Source: Marichromatium bheemlicum (GTDB lineage: Bacteria; Pseudomonadota; Gammaproteobacteria; Chromatiales; Chromatiaceae). From it: a stretch of 64,000 nt of DNA. The stretch is taken from positions 107,957 through 171,956 of the forward strand of contig NZ_JAAXKX010000006.1 of NCBI RefSeq assembly GCF_012276755.1, written 5' to 3'. A program made the translations under genes and the position numbers. This document shows, one piece after another, positions 28,638 through 37,261 of this stretch (within the stretch, counting starts at the first letter, position 1; the number at the start of each line of letters is the position of its first letter). Under the pieces are notes generated by a model. It searched no databases. It had not been told where the DNA came from and saw nothing but the letters and a program-made list of their open reading frames with translations.

Positions 28638-31082
28638 ATGGCGACCATGGTCGACTTCAAACAGGGCGTGCGCGCCTCACTGCTGGCGACCCTGCTCGCC
28701 GTCTCCGCGCCGGGCTCGGCGAACTGCACCCAGGACTGCCCGGAGCCCGAATCCAGCGACGGCGGCGCCTTCGCCACGCTGCGCGCCATGCTCTCGGCCA
28801 TCCGCCTCCCCGACCTGGTCGCGCTCACCCCGCTCGCCCCCGATGACAGCCTCCCGGTCGAGCCCGAGGAACCAGCGCCCGAGGCCGGTAGCGTGCGCGC
28901 CAGCGAGGACTATCTGCACCAGGGGCTGGCGTGGGATCACTGTGGCCCGCGCAGCGGCGCCGGTGCCAGCAACCTCGGCGCCGAGAACGCGGACATCCCC
29001 GTCGACATCGTCGCCGATCGGGTCGACTACGATCGCAGCGGCGAGCGCATCGAGCTGCGCGGCACCGTCGAGATCAGCCGTCCGGGCCAGCGCCTCGAGG
29101 CCGACCGCGCCACCTACGATCGCGCCAGCGGCCAGACCAATGCCAGCGGCAGCGTCTTCATCGACTATCGCGGGCTACGCATCCAGGGTGATCGTGCCGA
29201 CTACAACCTCGACACCCAGGCCGGCGAGATCGAGCGCGCCCGCTATCGGCTCTCCGGCAGTGCCAACCTGCGTGGTAGCGCTACCCACGCCACGCTACTC
29301 GACCCCGCGCGCAGCCGCTACGAGGACATCGTCTACACCACCTGCGCCCCCGGCAATCGCGACTGGTCGATCCGCGCCTCCAGCCTCGAACTCGACCGCG
29401 ACAGCGGCATCGGGGTGGCGCGCAACGCCCGGCTGCGGGTGGCCGACGTACCGGTGCTCTACACCCCCTATCTGCGCTTCCCGATCGACGATCGGCGGCG
29501 CAGCGGACTGCTGATCCCCTTGTTCGGCTCATCGAGCGAGACCGGCACCGACATCACCCTCCCCTACTACTGGAACATCGCGCCCAACATGGACGCGACC
29601 CTGATGCCGCGCTACATGAGTACCCGCGGACTGATGCTCGGCGGCGAGTTCCGCTATCTCTCCGCGCGCCAACAGTTCGAGGTCAACGCCGAGCTGCTCC
29701 CCGAGGACCGCAAGAACCCCGAGGAGGGGGTCCGCGGCGCGCTGCGCCTGCGCCAGCACGGCTACTACAACGGCTGGGCGTCATCGATCGACTACGCCTC
29801 GGTCTCCGACGACCAGTACCTCTCCGACTTCGGCAACCGGCTCGATGCCACCAGCCTGCGCAACCTCTCGCAGCGCGCCGACTTCAGCTATGCCGGCGAC
29901 GGCTGGCAGACCCTCGTCCGACTGCAGCAGTTCCAGACCGTCGACACCAGCATTGCCCCCGAGGATCGCCCCTACGGCCAACTCCCGCACATCGCCCTCA
30001 ACCTCGACCCACAGCGCGCGGGCAACCTGTTCGAGTACCGCTTCCAGGGCCAGTACGACTACTTCGACCACAACACCGCAGTCCACGGCAGTCGCCTGAT
30101 AGCCATCCCCTCGGCGCGCATCCCGCTGCGACGCAGCTTCGGCCACCTCATCCCCCAGGCCCGGGTCTACTACACCGGCTACGAGCTGCAGGACCAGCAG
30201 CACGGCCTGCCCGAACGCCCCTCGCACCTCATCCCCAGCTTCGACCTCGACGGCAAGCTGGTCTTCGAGCGCGAGACCAACTGGTTCGGCAACACCGCGC
30301 TCCAGACCCTGGAGCCGCGTCTCTACTACGTGCTCACCGGCTACGAGGACCAGTCCGACACCCCGCGCTTCGATACCACCGCGCTCGACTTCAGCTTCGC
30401 CAGCCTGTTCCGTCCCAACCGCTTCACCGGCTACGACCGCATCGGCGACGAGAACCGACTCACCCTCGGCCTGACCTCACGCACCATCGCCGACGACAGC
30501 GGGCGCGAGCTATTCCGCGCCAGTGTCGGTCAGATCTACTACTTCGACTCGCGCCGGGTGCAGCTCGACGGCGGCGAGGCCGAGGACGACATCAGCTCAT
30601 CGGTCGCCGGCGAATTCGCCGCCCGGCTCAGCCACGACTGGAGCGCGCGCGCGAGCGTGCAGTGGAACCCCAACGAGACCGAGGACGCGTGGGAGAAGCG
30701 GGTGCTGCAACTGCGCTACGCCCCCGAGCCCAACCGCCTGGTCAACCTGAGCTATCGCTACAACCTCGGCAACCAGAGCGGATCCGAACGCTACGAGGAC
30801 GCCGACCTCTCCTTCCAGCTCCCGCTCGGCGACCACACCCGGCTGGTCGGGCGCTGGCTCTACTCGATGCTCAACGACGAGACCGTCGAGGCCTTCGCCG
30901 GCATCGAGTACGGGCGCTGCTGCTGGCGCCTGCGCCTACTCGGACAACACCTGAAGACCAGCTACGAGCGCGATGGCAGCACCAGCGTCATGTTGCAACT
31001 GGAGCTTGCCGGTCTCGGTTCATTCGGCAACCCGATCGACAAGCTCCTGGAACGAGGAATCTATGGGTACCACACGGACTAA
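28638..31082 (+). CDS. lptD: LPS-assembly protein LptD
   Basis: An outer-membrane beta-barrel of about 814 residues that inserts lipopolysaccharide with LptE. I chose ATG 28638 (MATMVDFK) because it gives a signal peptide ending in SAPGSA, just before the first Cys. The N-terminal OstA-like domain includes VDIVADRVDYDRSGERIELR and ADRATYDRASGQTNASG. PVLYTPYLRFPIDDRRRSG marks the start of the barrel. Cysteines for the usual disulfides are present early (NCTQDC, DHCG), in TTCAPGN, and in GRCCWRLR near the end. It overlaps surA by 20 bp. The lptD-surA pairing is conserved, and SurA helps fold LptD. Confidence 0.95.
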   Translation: MATMVDFKQGVRASLLATLLAVSAPGSANCTQDCPEPESSDGGAFATLRAMLSAIRLPDLVALTPLAPDDSLPVEPEEPAPEAGSVRASEDYLHQGLAWDHCGPRSGAGASNLGAENADIPVDIVADRVDYDRSGERIELRGTVEISRPGQRLEADRATYDRASGQTNASGSVFIDYRGLRIQGDRADYNLDTQAGEIERARYRLSGSANLRGSATHATLLDPARSRYEDIVYTTCAPGNRDWSIRASSLELDRDSGIGVARNARLRVADVPVLYTPYLRFPIDDRRRSGLLIPLFGSSSETGTDITLPYYWNIAPNMDATLMPRYMSTRGLMLGGEFRYLSARQQFEVNAELLPEDRKNPEEGVRGALRLRQHGYYNGWASSIDYASVSDDQYLSDFGNRLDATSLRNLSQRADFSYAGDGWQTLVRLQQFQTVDTSIAPEDRPYGQLPHIALNLDPQRAGNLFEYRFQGQYDYFDHNTAVHGSRLIAIPSARIPLRRSFGHLIPQARVYYTGYELQDQQHGLPERPSHLIPSFDLDGKLVFERETNWFGNTALQTLEPRLYYVLTGYEDQSDTPRFDTTALDFSFASLFRPNRFTGYDRIGDENRLTLGLTSRTIADDSGRELFRASVGQIYYFDSRRVQLDGGEAEDDISSSVAGEFAARLSHDWSARASVQWNPNETEDAWEKRVLQLRYAPEPNRLVNLSYRYNLGNQSGSERYEDADLSFQLPLGDHTRLVGRWLYSMLNDETVEAFAGIEYGRCCWRLRLLGQHLKTSYERDGSTSVMLQLELAGLGSFGNPIDKLLERGIYGYHTD

Positions 31083-32397
31083 CCGGCCCGCCCCCTGGGC
31101 CGGCCTGCTCGGCGGCCTCGCGCTCGCCCTGGCGCTCGCGCTCGGCGCGACGCCCGTCACCGCCACCGTCGAGGCACTCGATGCCATCGTCGCCGTCGTC
31201 AACGACGACGTCATCGTCCAGAGCGAACTCGAACGCGAGATCGAGCTGATCCTGCCGCAGATGCAGCGCGCCGGTACCGCCGCCCCGCCGCGACCGCAGC
31301 TCGAGAAACAGGTGCTCGACCGCCTGATCCTCAAGCGGCTGCAACGCCAGCGCGCCCGCGATCTCGGTATCGAGGTCGACGAGGCCACCCTGATCGAGGC
31401 ACTCAGCGACATCGCCGCGCGCAACGGTCTTACCCTGCCCGAGCTGCAGGCCACGCTCGAGGCCGGCGGCATCGACTTCGCCGACTTCCGCGAGGACACC
31501 CGCGCCCAGATCCTCACCAGCCGCCTGCAACGCCAAGAGGTGGTGAGCAAGATCCGCATCACCGATCAGGAGATCGATCGCTTCCTCGAACGCGAGGCCA
31601 GCCTGTTGATCGACCGTGAACGGGTCCGGCTCCAGCACATCCTCATCGCCCTGCCCGAACAGCCCGACGCCGAACAGGTCGCACGCGCCGAGCGCAAGGC
31701 CAAGCAACTGGTGGTCAAGCTACGCGGCGGCGCCGACTTCGCGGCACTCGCGGCACGCGATTCCGACGGGCGCAACGCGCTCCAGGGCGGCGACCTCGGC
31801 TGGTTCGAGATCGGCGCCACCCCGACCCTGGTCGCCGACCTGGCGCTGACCCTCAACGAGGGCGAGATCAGCGACCCGATCCGTAGCTCCAGCGGCTATC
31901 ACATCATCAAGCTCACCGCGATCGAGGGCGCCAAGCCGGGCAATCTGCAGCAGACCCATGTGCGCCACATCCTCATCCGCACCAACGAACTGGTCTCCGA
32001 CGCCGATGCCAAGCGCCGCCTCGGGGTACTGCGCCAACGCATCCTCGGCGGCGACGACTTCGCCCTGCTTGCCCGCGCCAACTCCGACGACACCGGCTCG
32101 GCGCTGCGCGGCGGCGACCTCGGCTGGGTCAATCCCGGCGACACCGTACCGGCCTTCGAGGAGGTGATGAACGGCCTCGGCCCGAACCAGCTCAGCGCCC
32201 CCTTCCAGAGCCCCTTCGGCTGGCACCTGGTGCAGGTCCTGGAGCGTCGCACCCAGGACTCGGCCGAGGGCGCGATGCGCATCAAGGCCCGCGAGGCACT
32301 GCAGCAGCGCAAGGCCGAGGAGGCGATCGAGCTATGGCTGCGTCAACTGCGCGACGAGGCCTATATCGAGATCAGGCTCGACGACCTCGACGATTGA
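31063..32397 (+). CDS. surA: Periplasmic chaperone and peptidyl-prolyl isomerase SurA
   Basis: A 444-residue secreted chaperone for outer-membrane proteins. It has a signal peptide ending near TPVTA, an N-terminal chaperone region (IVAVVNDDVIVQSELEREIE), and two parvulin domains. The first spans about 188-290 (VRLQHILIALPEQ to SSSGYHIIKL) and the second about 300-400 (THVRHILIRTNEL to SPFGWHLVQVL). ATG 31063 has GAGGA upstream. Usually pdxA and rsmA follow surA. Here a repeat array and the polyprenyl-arabinose island follow instead. Confidence 0.96.
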   Translation: MGTTRTNRPAPWAGLLGGLALALALALGATPVTATVEALDAIVAVVNDDVIVQSELEREIELILPQMQRAGTAAPPRPQLEKQVLDRLILKRLQRQRARDLGIEVDEATLIEALSDIAARNGLTLPELQATLEAGGIDFADFREDTRAQILTSRLQRQEVVSKIRITDQEIDRFLEREASLLIDRERVRLQHILIALPEQPDAEQVARAERKAKQLVVKLRGGADFAALAARDSDGRNALQGGDLGWFEIGATPTLVADLALTLNEGEISDPIRSSSGYHIIKLTAIEGAKPGNLQQTHVRHILIRTNELVSDADAKRRLGVLRQRILGGDDFALLARANSDDTGSALRGGDLGWVNPGDTVPAFEEVMNGLGPNQLSAPFQSPFGWHLVQVLERRTQDSAEGAMRIKAREALQQRKAEEAIELWLRQLRDEAYIEIRLDDLDD

Positions 32398-32408
32398 GAA
32401 GATGCCAT

Positions 32409-33076
32409 CCTGGGGCCTTGATGCAGATGTTGGGTTGCCGCTATGCGGCAGCCCAACCTACGCGGGTAGCGTCGTCGGTTGGGTTGCCCACCGATGCGCT
32501 GCCCGGCGCCAGAGCGATGCCGTTGATGGGTGGGCAACCCAACACCCGCACCGTCTTTCTCAGACGTCGACGCCAGCCCTGGGGCCTTGAGGCAGATGTT
32601 GGGTTGCCGCTATGCGGCAGCCCAACCTACGGGCAGCGTCGTCGGTTGGGCTGCCCACCGATGCGCTGCCCGGCGCCAGAGCGATGCCGTTGATGGGTGG
32701 GCAACCCAACACCCGCACCGTCTTTCTCAGACGTCGACGTCAGCCCTGGGGCCTTGAGGCAGATGTTGGGTTGCCGCTACGCGGCAGCCCAACCTACGGG
32801 CGGCGGCGTCGGTTGGGCTGCCCACCGATGCGCTGCCCGGCGCCAGAGCGATGCCGTTGATGGGTGGGCAACCCAACACCCGCACCGTCTTTCTCAGACG
32901 TCGACGTCAGCCCTGGGGCCTTGAGGCAGATGTTGGGTTGCCGCTATGCGGCAGCCCAACCTACGGGCAGCGCCGTAGGTTGGGTTGCCCACCGATGCAC
33001 TGCCCGGCGCCAAAGCGATGCCGTTGATGGGTGGGCAACCCAACACCCGCGCCGTCTTTCTCAGACGTCGACGCCA
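32409..33076. repeat. Four tandem copies of a 167-bp repeat made of REP hairpins
   Basis: The copies start at about 32409, 32578, 32745 and 32912, each with CCTGGGGCCTTGA, with spacing of 169, 167 and 167 bp. Each copy holds a short hairpin (GTTGGGTTGCCGCTATGCGG then CAGCCCAACCTACG), a long hairpin (GTTGGGCTGCCCACC ... GGTGGGCAACCCAACAC), and the tail CGTCTTTCTCAGACGTCGACG. Copies are nearly identical, which suggests recent amplification. Short open frames inside are repeat translations, not genes. Confidence 0.93.
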
Positions 33077-33201
33077 CTTGCGCACCGCTAGGGGCGAGAG
33101 GTGCACTGTGCGGCCAGAACCTTGGTCGGCAACGTCGAGGCCTGCAGCTCACGACGAATCGCCGGGGTGGTGCGGGCATTCTTGTGCAGACGGATGTCCA
33201 T
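33065..33201 (-). pseudogene. IS481-family transposase N-terminal remnant
   Basis: From ATG 33201 the translation MDIRLHKNARTTPAIRRELQ then ASTLPTKVLAA matches the typical start of IS481-family transposases. It is lost after the AAQ. A shift to another frame restores AVRKWRRR, the end of the helix-turn-helix in that family. No DDE catalytic domain follows: the remnant runs into the last copy of the 167-bp repeat. So this is a truncated, frameshifted relic at the left edge of the island. Confidence 0.72.
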
Positions 33202-33370
33202 TGACGACCAAGCCCCCGGGCTGTGGGCTGTTGCGCGGGCGGTGGCTTCGTGAATCAAAAGCTCAAGCACCTCGCGGGCTCGGAACAAAGGACAGCTTCG
33301 GCAGGGAATATGATCACACGGGACGTGACATCTAGCCAAAACTTCATCTACCCCAGGAATCTCTTGCTAT

Positions 33371-34243
33371 ATGATTGCGGTCTTAAAACTGGCCCGGCCC
33401 CACCAGTATATTAAAAACGGTTTTGTACTCCTAGGACCTCTGTTCGCCCACCAATGGGATCTCGCGACCCTCAGCCAAGCGCTAGTGGCTTTCCTAGCCT
33501 TCTGCTTCATGGCTAGTGCAGTCTATGTGCTTAACGACATCATGGACATTGAGTCGGATCGAGCTCACCCAGTGAAATGTCGCCGACCGCTGCCTAGCGG
33601 AGCCATTTCTATTAACACTGCAAAATTGTTAATGACCAGCCTTTTAGCTGGATCACTATTATTATCTTTGCTGGTCAGCAGCTGGGTGAGCTTGTTTGTG
33701 GCGAGCTATTTTGTCATCAACATTTTTTACTCTTTACACCTGAAGCGGGTTGTCATACTTGACGTATTCTTGATATCCGCCGGATTCATGTTGCGTATCC
33801 TGGCCGGAACGGTAGGCCTAGGGATCGAGCCATCCACCTGGTTGCTGCTTTGCGGACTGATGATCACACTTTTCCTTGGCTTCGCCAAGCGCCGTGCCGA
33901 GCTATTGATGCTAGAGGTTAATGAAGAGGCTAAAAATGGCCTTACGCGGCGCGTGCTGGACGATTACAACCCCGCAATGCTTGAACAATTCATCGCGGTA
34001 ACTGCAGCCTGCACAATCATCGCCTATGCTCTTTACACCGTCTCACCAAAGACGGTGGCAATCCACGGCAGTGAAAACCTCATCTTCACGCTTCCCTTTG
34101 TGGTTTACGGCATATTTCGCTATCTATTTCTGCTGCACCGGCACTCCAAGGGCAACGATACTGCGAAAGACTTAGCGCAGGACCGTCACCTGCTGGTAAC
34201 GGTAGCCGCTTGGGTAGGTGTGACCCTATGGCTGCTCACATGA
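33371..34243 (+). CDS. UbiA-family decaprenyl-phosphate phosphoribosyltransferase-like protein
   Basis: A 290-residue integral membrane prenyltransferase with about eight or nine hydrophobic spans. The Asp-rich motif VYVLNDIMDIESDRAHPVK and the second Asp region (VILDVFLISAGFMLRILAG) are those of decaprenyl-phosphate 5-phosphoribosyltransferase (mycobacterial Rv3806c, which has NDxxDxxxDRAHP) rather than of ubiquinone enzymes. The predicted reaction joins PRPP and polyprenyl phosphate to give polyprenyl-phosphoryl-5-phosphoribose. It is first of five coupled genes, and its stop overlaps the next start as ATGA. GC content is clearly lower than in surA, which supports acquisition. Confidence 0.88.
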   Translation: MIAVLKLARPHQYIKNGFVLLGPLFAHQWDLATLSQALVAFLAFCFMASAVYVLNDIMDIESDRAHPVKCRRPLPSGAISINTAKLLMTSLLAGSLLLSLLVSSWVSLFVASYFVINIFYSLHLKRVVILDVFLISAGFMLRILAGTVGLGIEPSTWLLLCGLMITLFLGFAKRRAELLMLEVNEEAKNGLTRRVLDDYNPAMLEQFIAVTAACTIIAYALYTVSPKTVAIHGSENLIFTLPFVVYGIFRYLFLLHRHSKGNDTAKDLAQDRHLLVTVAAWVGVTLWLLT

Positions 34244-35211
34244 CTTCGACGACACACTACCTTGAAGGTTGGCGCCTGCGGGCGTTGATCTTCTCGATCG
34301 TCGTAGCGACTGCTAGCTATCTCGCGTTTTCGCTGTGGGGCGGCTGGCATGAGGTCGTAGCAGCCTTCGTTCAAATCGGTTTGCTAGGCACTCTGATTAC
34401 GTTGACGATGTCCCTGGCGAATTACAGCCTACGCTTTGCTCGGTGGCAGCTTTATCTGTTACAGCTAGGCCGCCGTGTGCCTTGGTCGCCGAGTTTGCGG
34501 ATCTATCTCAGCGGTTTTGCTCTGACCACAACGCCCGGGAAGGCGGGCGAGGCTTTTCGAGGCTTTTTGCTCAAAAAACACGGAGTTCCATTCCCGACAA
34601 CCTTCGCTGCATTCATCAGCGAACGCCTCTCTGATCTCACCGCCATTGTACTACTTACCCTCGTGGGACTCGCGCAATACCCCGAGGCCCATGGGCTCGT
34701 GCTCGCGGGTGTAGCAGGCATCGGAGTTGTGCTGGTTTGTCTGTCGAGTCAGACGCTGCTCGACAGACTGCATCACAGTGCATCAACCCGACGTGGTAAG
34801 CTGATGGGGTTATTGACTCACGTGAGTGAGATGCTGATATGCGCTCGACACTGCCACCGTCCAGGCCTGCTGGTCATGGCTACGGCCATCAGCATAATCG
34901 CCTGGGGAGCCGAGGCAATGGCCTTTTACTGGATGCTAGGCTGGCTGGGAGCGGACATTTCGCTGTCTTTTGCCATCTTTGTCTATGCACTGTCGATGTT
35001 AGCTGGGGCGTTGAGCTTTCTGCCGGGCGGCTTGGGCGGCGCAGAAGCGGTGATGATCTCGTTGTTAATGCTCAAGGGCATGGACGCGCCTTCCGCCATC
35101 GCAGCAACGGTATTTATCCGCTTGGCTACGCTATGGTTTGCCGTGGTCATTGGACTGATAGCCTTGCTCAGCAGTCGGCATGAAGACACCTCAGCAAAGG
35201 AAGCTGCATGA
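34240..35211 (+). CDS. Lysylphosphatidylglycerol synthase TM-like / UPF0104 membrane protein
   Basis: A 323-residue polytopic protein. The start at ATG 34240 overlaps the previous stop; ATG codons at 34210 and 34228 are in frame but sit inside the upstream gene. Family marks are NYSLRFARWQLYL, the SGFALTTTPGKAGEAFRGFL segment, FISERLSDLTAIVLL, and LSFLPGGLGGAEAVMISLL near the C-terminus. Such proteins are the transmembrane part of MprF and are often thought to flip lipid-linked substrates. Within this cluster the simplest guess is movement of the polyprenyl-linked pentose across the inner membrane. That role is inference only. Confidence 0.85.
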   Translation: MTSTTHYLEGWRLRALIFSIVVATASYLAFSLWGGWHEVVAAFVQIGLLGTLITLTMSLANYSLRFARWQLYLLQLGRRVPWSPSLRIYLSGFALTTTPGKAGEAFRGFLLKKHGVPFPTTFAAFISERLSDLTAIVLLTLVGLAQYPEAHGLVLAGVAGIGVVLVCLSSQTLLDRLHHSASTRRGKLMGLLTHVSEMLICARHCHRPGLLVMATAISIIAWGAEAMAFYWMLGWLGADISLSFAIFVYALSMLAGALSFLPGGLGGAEAVMISLLMLKGMDAPSAIAATVFIRLATLWFAVVIGLIALLSSRHEDTSAKEAA

Positions 35212-36509
35212 GTACTCCGCATTCCTGGAATCGTCTTCCCCGCGTGACCGCCGACGCGACCCATACACTGACCCAGCGCACAGCCAGCATCCCTGATGAT
35301 CTACCGCGACCGTTACTAGCCCACGGCAATGGACGCAGCTACGGTGACGTGTGCCTGACCGAGCAGGGCACCCTAGTGCTCACCCGAGGGCTCGATCGCT
35401 TTATCGGGTTCGACCCCCTGCGTGGCGTACTACGCTGTGAGGCAGGCGTAACCCTGGCCGAAATCCTCGCCTTGGTCGTGCCCCGGGGCTGGTTCCTGCC
35501 CTGTACGCCGGGGACACGCCTGGCCACCGTGGGTGGCGCCATTGCCAACGACGTGCACGGCAAGAATCACCATGCCGTGGGCAGCTTCGGGCATCATATC
35601 CGTGCTCTGGAACTGTGGCGCAGCGATGGTACTATCCTTGAGTGCCGCCCGGAGGACAACAATGGTTGGTTTGCAGCGACTGTCGGCGGACTGGGTTTAA
35701 CCGGCTTGATTCGCTGGGCTGAGCTACAGCTGATGCCCATACAGAACCCCTGGATGTGGGTCGAGTCGCAGCGCTTCACCAACTTAGATGAGTTCTGGTC
35801 GCTCAATCGTTATGCCGAGGCACACTGGCCCTACACCGTAGCCTGGATCGACTGCCTAGCCCAAGGCAAGGCACAAGGCCGGGGAATTCTACTAGCCGGC
35901 CAGCATGCGGCGGCGCAGACCGAACTCCCACAATTCAAGGAGCGTAGCAAGCGGATCCCCGCTACCCCTCCGTTCTCTCTAGTCAACGGCTTCAGTCTGC
36001 GCGCCTTCAATACCCTCTACTATCGACAGCCGGTGAAGCCACAAGGCGCATTGACCCACTATGTGCCGTACTTCTATCCGCTTGATGCCATTCAACACTG
36101 GAACCGCATCTACGGACGGCGAGGCTTCTATCAATACCAGTGTGTGATTCCGCCCCGCGAAGCCGAAGCTGCCACCGCAGCATTACTCGAGACTATCGCT
36201 AGACTCGGGGAAGGCTCGTTTCTCGCCGTGCTTAAGACCTTTGGGCGCAAGCCTTCGCTCGGCATGCTGTCGTTCCCACGCCCAGGCACCACTCTAGCCC
36301 TCGATTTTCCTAACCGAGGTGATAAAACCCGGCACCTTTTCGAGGAGTTAGATGCTATCGTGCGTGAGGCCGGTGGCGCCCTCTACCCAGGCAAAGACGC
36401 TCGCATGCCGGCGAGCCTATTCCAGTCCGGCTACCCCCAATGGGAAACCTTCAAAAAGTTCATTGATCCCGGTTTTTCTTCCCGATTCTGGCAGCGTGTA
36501 ACCTCATGA
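35208..36509 (+). CDS. DprE1-like decaprenylphosphoryl-ribose 2'-oxidase (FAD-linked)
   Basis: A 433-residue FAD-binding oxidase. FAD-site motifs LLAHGNGRSYGDVCL, PGTRLATVGGAIANDVHGKN and HHAVGSFGHHIRALEL match DprE1 closely, as do FYPLDAIQHWNRIYGRRGFY and QYQCVIPP in the substrate domain. The Lys needed for catalysis in the mycobacterial enzyme (Lys418 region) is kept as LYPGKDAR. The Cys targeted by benzothiazinones (NICVDFP in M. tuberculosis, Cys387) is Ala here (TLALDFP). It would oxidise C2' of polyprenyl-phosphoribose, and the next gene would then reduce the ketone to arabinose. Start and stop both overlap neighbours as ATGA. Confidence 0.9.
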   Translation: MSTPHSWNRLPRVTADATHTLTQRTASIPDDLPRPLLAHGNGRSYGDVCLTEQGTLVLTRGLDRFIGFDPLRGVLRCEAGVTLAEILALVVPRGWFLPCTPGTRLATVGGAIANDVHGKNHHAVGSFGHHIRALELWRSDGTILECRPEDNNGWFAATVGGLGLTGLIRWAELQLMPIQNPWMWVESQRFTNLDEFWSLNRYAEAHWPYTVAWIDCLAQGKAQGRGILLAGQHAAAQTELPQFKERSKRIPATPPFSLVNGFSLRAFNTLYYRQPVKPQGALTHYVPYFYPLDAIQHWNRIYGRRGFYQYQCVIPPREAEAATAALLETIARLGEGSFLAVLKTFGRKPSLGMLSFPRPGTTLALDFPNRGDKTRHLFEELDAIVREAGGALYPGKDARMPASLFQSGYPQWETFKKFIDPGFSSRFWQRVTS

Positions 36510-37261
36510 ACTCCATCAAGCGTGTCATCCTCTTCGGGGCAACCTCAGCCATTGCCGAGCAGACCGCTCGACAGCTGGTTGCTCAAGGCGCCTCGCTTTA
36601 CTGCATAGGCCGCAATCCTGACAAACTGACAGCCCTGATCGATGACCTCAAGATACGAGCCGGCGACACCCAGTGCATCGACGGCAGCGTCGCCGACCTG
36701 ACCGACACCCAACAACATGACCGCCTGATTGATCTCGCCGAACACCGGCTCGGCGGTATCGACGGCGTACTCATCGCTCACGGCACCCTGCCGGACCAGC
36801 GGGCTTGCCAGGCGGATTTCAGCCTGACCCGCCAAGAGATCGAGACCAATGCCCTAAGTGTGATCAGTCTCCTGACCCTGCTTGCCAATCGTCTCGAACA
36901 ACAGCAGTATGGCGTGATCGCCGTCATCAGCTCTGTGGCCGGCGACCGAGGTAGGCAAAGCAATTACGTCTATGGTGCTGCCAAGGGCATGGTCTCCATA
37001 TTCCTACAGGGACTGCGCAACCGGTTAGCCAAAGCCAACGTCAACGTAGTGACGATCAAACCTGGATTCGTGGATACCCCCATGACCGCCGAACTCAAAA
37101 AGGGCGGACCACTGTGGGCCAAGCCAGAGAAAATTGCCCAGGGGATTATTACTGCTATGCAGAACGGCAAGAGTGAAGTCTACCTGCCGTGGTTCTGGTG
37201 GGGAATCATGCTGGTGATCAAGTATATCCCCGAGACCATCTTCAAGCGAATGTCGCTATGA
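36506..37261 (+). CDS. DprE2-like short-chain dehydrogenase (keto-ribose to arabinose reductase)
   Basis: A 251-residue short-chain dehydrogenase/reductase. The NAD(P) site is VILFGATSAIAEQTARQLVA, followed by LYCIGRNPDKL. The active site holds Ser in AVISSVAGDRGRQSN and the Tyr-x-x-x-Lys pair in YVYGAAKGMVS. VNVVTIKPGFVDTPMT follows. The close coupling to the DprE1-like gene mirrors mycobacteria, where the two enzymes together epimerise the 2' carbon to form decaprenyl-phosphoryl-arabinose. A hydrophobic C-terminus (MLVIKYIPETIFKRM) is also DprE2-like. Confidence 0.9.
   Translation: MNSIKRVILFGATSAIAEQTARQLVAQGASLYCIGRNPDKLTALIDDLKIRAGDTQCIDGSVADLTDTQQHDRLIDLAEHRLGGIDGVLIAHGTLPDQRACQADFSLTRQEIETNALSVISLLTLLANRLEQQQYGVIAVISSVAGDRGRQSNYVYGAAKGMVSIFLQGLRNRLAKANVNVVTIKPGFVDTPMTAELKKGGPLWAKPEKIAQGIITAMQNGKSEVYLPWFWWGIMLVIKYIPETIFKRMSL

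Noticed and set aside
32402..33091. Repeated short frames beginning MGNPTPAPSFSDVD
   Set aside because: They arise once per 167-bp repeat and only translate the repeat.
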